Program-made: the position numbers and the translations under genes
Notes under the pieces: generated by a model
Databases searched by the model: none
Told to the model about the DNA's origin: nothing
Seen by the model: only the letters and a program-made list of their open reading frames with translations
Assembly: GCF_026340975.1 (NCBI RefSeq)
Contig: NZ_JAPEOS010000002.1
Coordinates: 1,134,501 to 1,198,500, forward strand
Length of the DNA stretch: 64,000 nucleotides
From: Streptomyces sp. NBC_01214
Lineage (GTDB): Bacteria; Actinomycetota; Actinomycetes; Streptomycetales; Streptomycetaceae
Direction of reading: 5' to 3'
Part shown: in pieces, positions 62,744 through 64,000 of the stretch
Layout of the letters: every line of letters starts with the position of its first letter
Numbering within the stretch: position 1 is the stretch's first letter

Positions 62744-64000
62744 TTAGAGCGTCGGGTACAGCGGGAACTTCGCGGCGAGCGCGGAGACGCGAGCCTTCAG
62801 GGCCTCGCTGTCGTACGCGGGCTTCAGCGCCTGCGCGATGATCTCGGCGACCTCGGTGAAGGCCTCGGCGTCGAAACCGCGGGTGGCCAGGGCCGGCGTA
62901 CCGATCCGCAGGCCCGAGGTGACCATCGGCGGCCGCGGGTCGTTCGGGATGGCGTTGCGGTTGACCGTGATGCCGACCTCGTGGAGGCGGTCCTCGGCCT
63001 GCTGACCGTCCAGCTCGGAGTTGCGCAGGTCGACCAGGACCAGGTGCACGTCGGTGCCACCGGTGAGGACGTCCACGCCCACGGCCTTGACGTCGTCCTG
63101 GACCAGGCGGGCGGCGAGGATCTTCGCACCTTCCAGGGTGCGCTCCTGGCGCTCCTTGAACTCGGGCGAGGCCGCGACCTTGAAGGAGACCGCCTTGGCC
63201 GCGATCACGTGCTCCAGCGGGCCGCCCTGCTGGCCCGGGAAGACCGCGGAGTTGATCTTCTTGGCCAGCTCCTGCGTCGACAGGATGACACCGCCGCGCG
63301 GACCGCCGAGGGTCTTGTGCGTGGTGGTGGTCACGACGTGGGCGTGCGGCACCGGGTTCGGGTGCAGACCCGCGGCGACCAGGCCGGCGAAGTGCGCCAT
63401 GTCGACCATCAGGTACGCGCCGACCTCGTCCGCGATGCGGCGGAAGGCGGCGAAGTCCAGCTGGCGCGGGTAGGCGGACCAGCCGGCGACGATCAGCTGC
63501 GGCTTGGACTCCTTGGCGAGGCGCTCGACCTCGGCCATGTCCACCTCGCCGGTCTCGTCGACGTGGTACGGGACCACGTTGTAGAGCTTGCCGGAGAAGT
63601 TGATCTTCATGCCGTGGGTCAGGTGACCGCCGTGGGCCAGGTTGAGGCCCATGATCGTGTCGCCCGGCTTCAGCAGCGCGAACATCGCGGCGGCGTTGGC
63701 CTGCGCCCCGGAGTGCGGCTGGACGTTCGCGGCCTCGGCGCCGAACAGCGCCTTGATGCGGTCGATCGCGATCTGCTCGACGACGTCGACGTGCTCGCAG
63801 CCACCGTAGTAGCGGCGGCCCGGGTAGCCCTCGGCGTACTTGTTGGTCAGGACCGAGCCCTGGGCCTCCATGACGGCGACCGGAGCGAAGTTCTCCGACG
63901 CGATCATTTCCAGGGTGGACTGCTGGCGCACGAGCTCGGCGTCGACGGCGGCGGCGACGTCCGGGTCGAGCTCGTGCAGCGGGGTGTTGAGAACAGACAT
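62744..64000 (-). CDS. glyA: serine hydroxymethyltransferase
   Basis: Converts serine and tetrahydrofolate to glycine and methylene-tetrahydrofolate with PLP. The complete 418-aa enzyme has MIASENFAP, TNKYAEGYPGRRYYGG, VQPHSGAQAN, VDMAHFAGLVAAG, the PLP-lysine motif TTTTHKTLGGPRGG and SGLRIGTPALATRG. The ATG is the last codon position of the window (64000), so upstream partners (gcvH/gcvT expected by synteny from memory) are not visible. Confidence 0.96.
   Translation of the reverse strand: MSVLNTPLHELDPDVAAAVDAELVRQQSTLEMIASENFAPVAVMEAQGSVLTNKYAEGYPGRRYYGGCEHVDVVEQIAIDRIKALFGAEAANVQPHSGAQANAAAMFALLKPGDTIMGLNLAHGGHLTHGMKINFSGKLYNVVPYHVDETGEVDMAEVERLAKESKPQLIVAGWSAYPRQLDFAAFRRIADEVGAYLMVDMAHFAGLVAAGLHPNPVPHAHVVTTTTHKTLGGPRGGVILSTQELAKKINSAVFPGQQGGPLEHVIAAKAVSFKVAASPEFKERQERTLEGAKILAARLVQDDVKAVGVDVLTGGTDVHLVLVDLRNSELDGQQAEDRLHEVGITVNRNAIPNDPRPPMVTSGLRIGTPALATRGFDAEAFTEVAEIIAQALKPAYDSEALKARVSALAAKFPLYPTL

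Overview
This window is high-GC actinomycete chromosome and almost certainly Streptomyces. Codon third positions are nearly all G or C, GTG and TTG starts are common, and GTGA/ATGA stop-start overlaps are frequent. The gene order ackA-pta-pfkA ... glgB-pep2-treS-glgE ... glgP ... sdaA-glyA also matches, from memory, one conserved stretch of the Streptomyces coelicolor chromosome core. No database search was possible, so all names rest on motifs and family knowledge.

Layout. 0-6.1 kb: acetate kinase (cut by the window edge), phosphotransacetylase, 6-phosphofructokinase, a tandem-HTH regulator, and a MerR regulator followed by a thioredoxin. 6.1-18.8 kb: a GlgE-pathway glycogen/alpha-glucan cluster (glgB, pep2/mak, treS and glgE on the minus strand, glgP on the plus strand) with a short AraC-type regulator and an ADP-ribosylglycohydrolase-like protein between. 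A debranching enzyme, glgX, lies further on at 44.4-46.7 kb. 18.9-22.0 kb: a repeat-rich secreted protein and a thermolysin-type secreted protease.

22.4-44.3 kb is an exopolysaccharide region: initiating sugar-phosphate transferase, GDP-fucose branch (gmd, fcl), two glycosyltransferases, a WcaF-like acetyltransferase, Wzy-like polymerase, Wzx-like flippase, a Wzz/BY-kinase-like protein with a broken Walker A motif, and a cytidylyltransferase/CDP-alcohol transferase pair. It also holds a large secreted LamG/DNRLRE protein and a small regulator-NUDIX-HD locus. That locus is split by a 2.5-kb insertion: an IS481-type element carrying an IS701-type element inside it. Both terminal repeats and both target duplications can be read directly.

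46.9-52.0 kb: two paralogous L,D-transpeptidase lipoproteins flank a surface protein with a choice-of-anchor A region, three SpaA-type domains and a Lys/Pro/His tail but no sortase signal. 52.1-56.0 kb: enoyl-CoA hydratase, an RsbW-like ATPase carrying a TTA (bldA-dependent) codon, and a coupled polysaccharide deacetylase plus beta-propeller lipoprotein. 56.1-57.7 kb: a two-gene cyclodipeptide synthase cluster whose partner cytochrome P450 has lost two internal blocks, including the heme-binding loop, with the reading frame kept. 57.9-64 kb: an EF-hand protein, a PadR regulator divergent from two redox-type genes, an AMIN-like secreted protein, serine dehydratase and serine hydroxymethyltransferase (glyA starts exactly at the window end).

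The observations most worth a second look are the heme-less P450 beside an intact cyclodipeptide synthase; the L,D-transpeptidase/SpaA trio; the nested IS pair, with a target-supplied stop codon and a candidate -1 frameshift site; and the pseudo-kinase in the polysaccharide operon.
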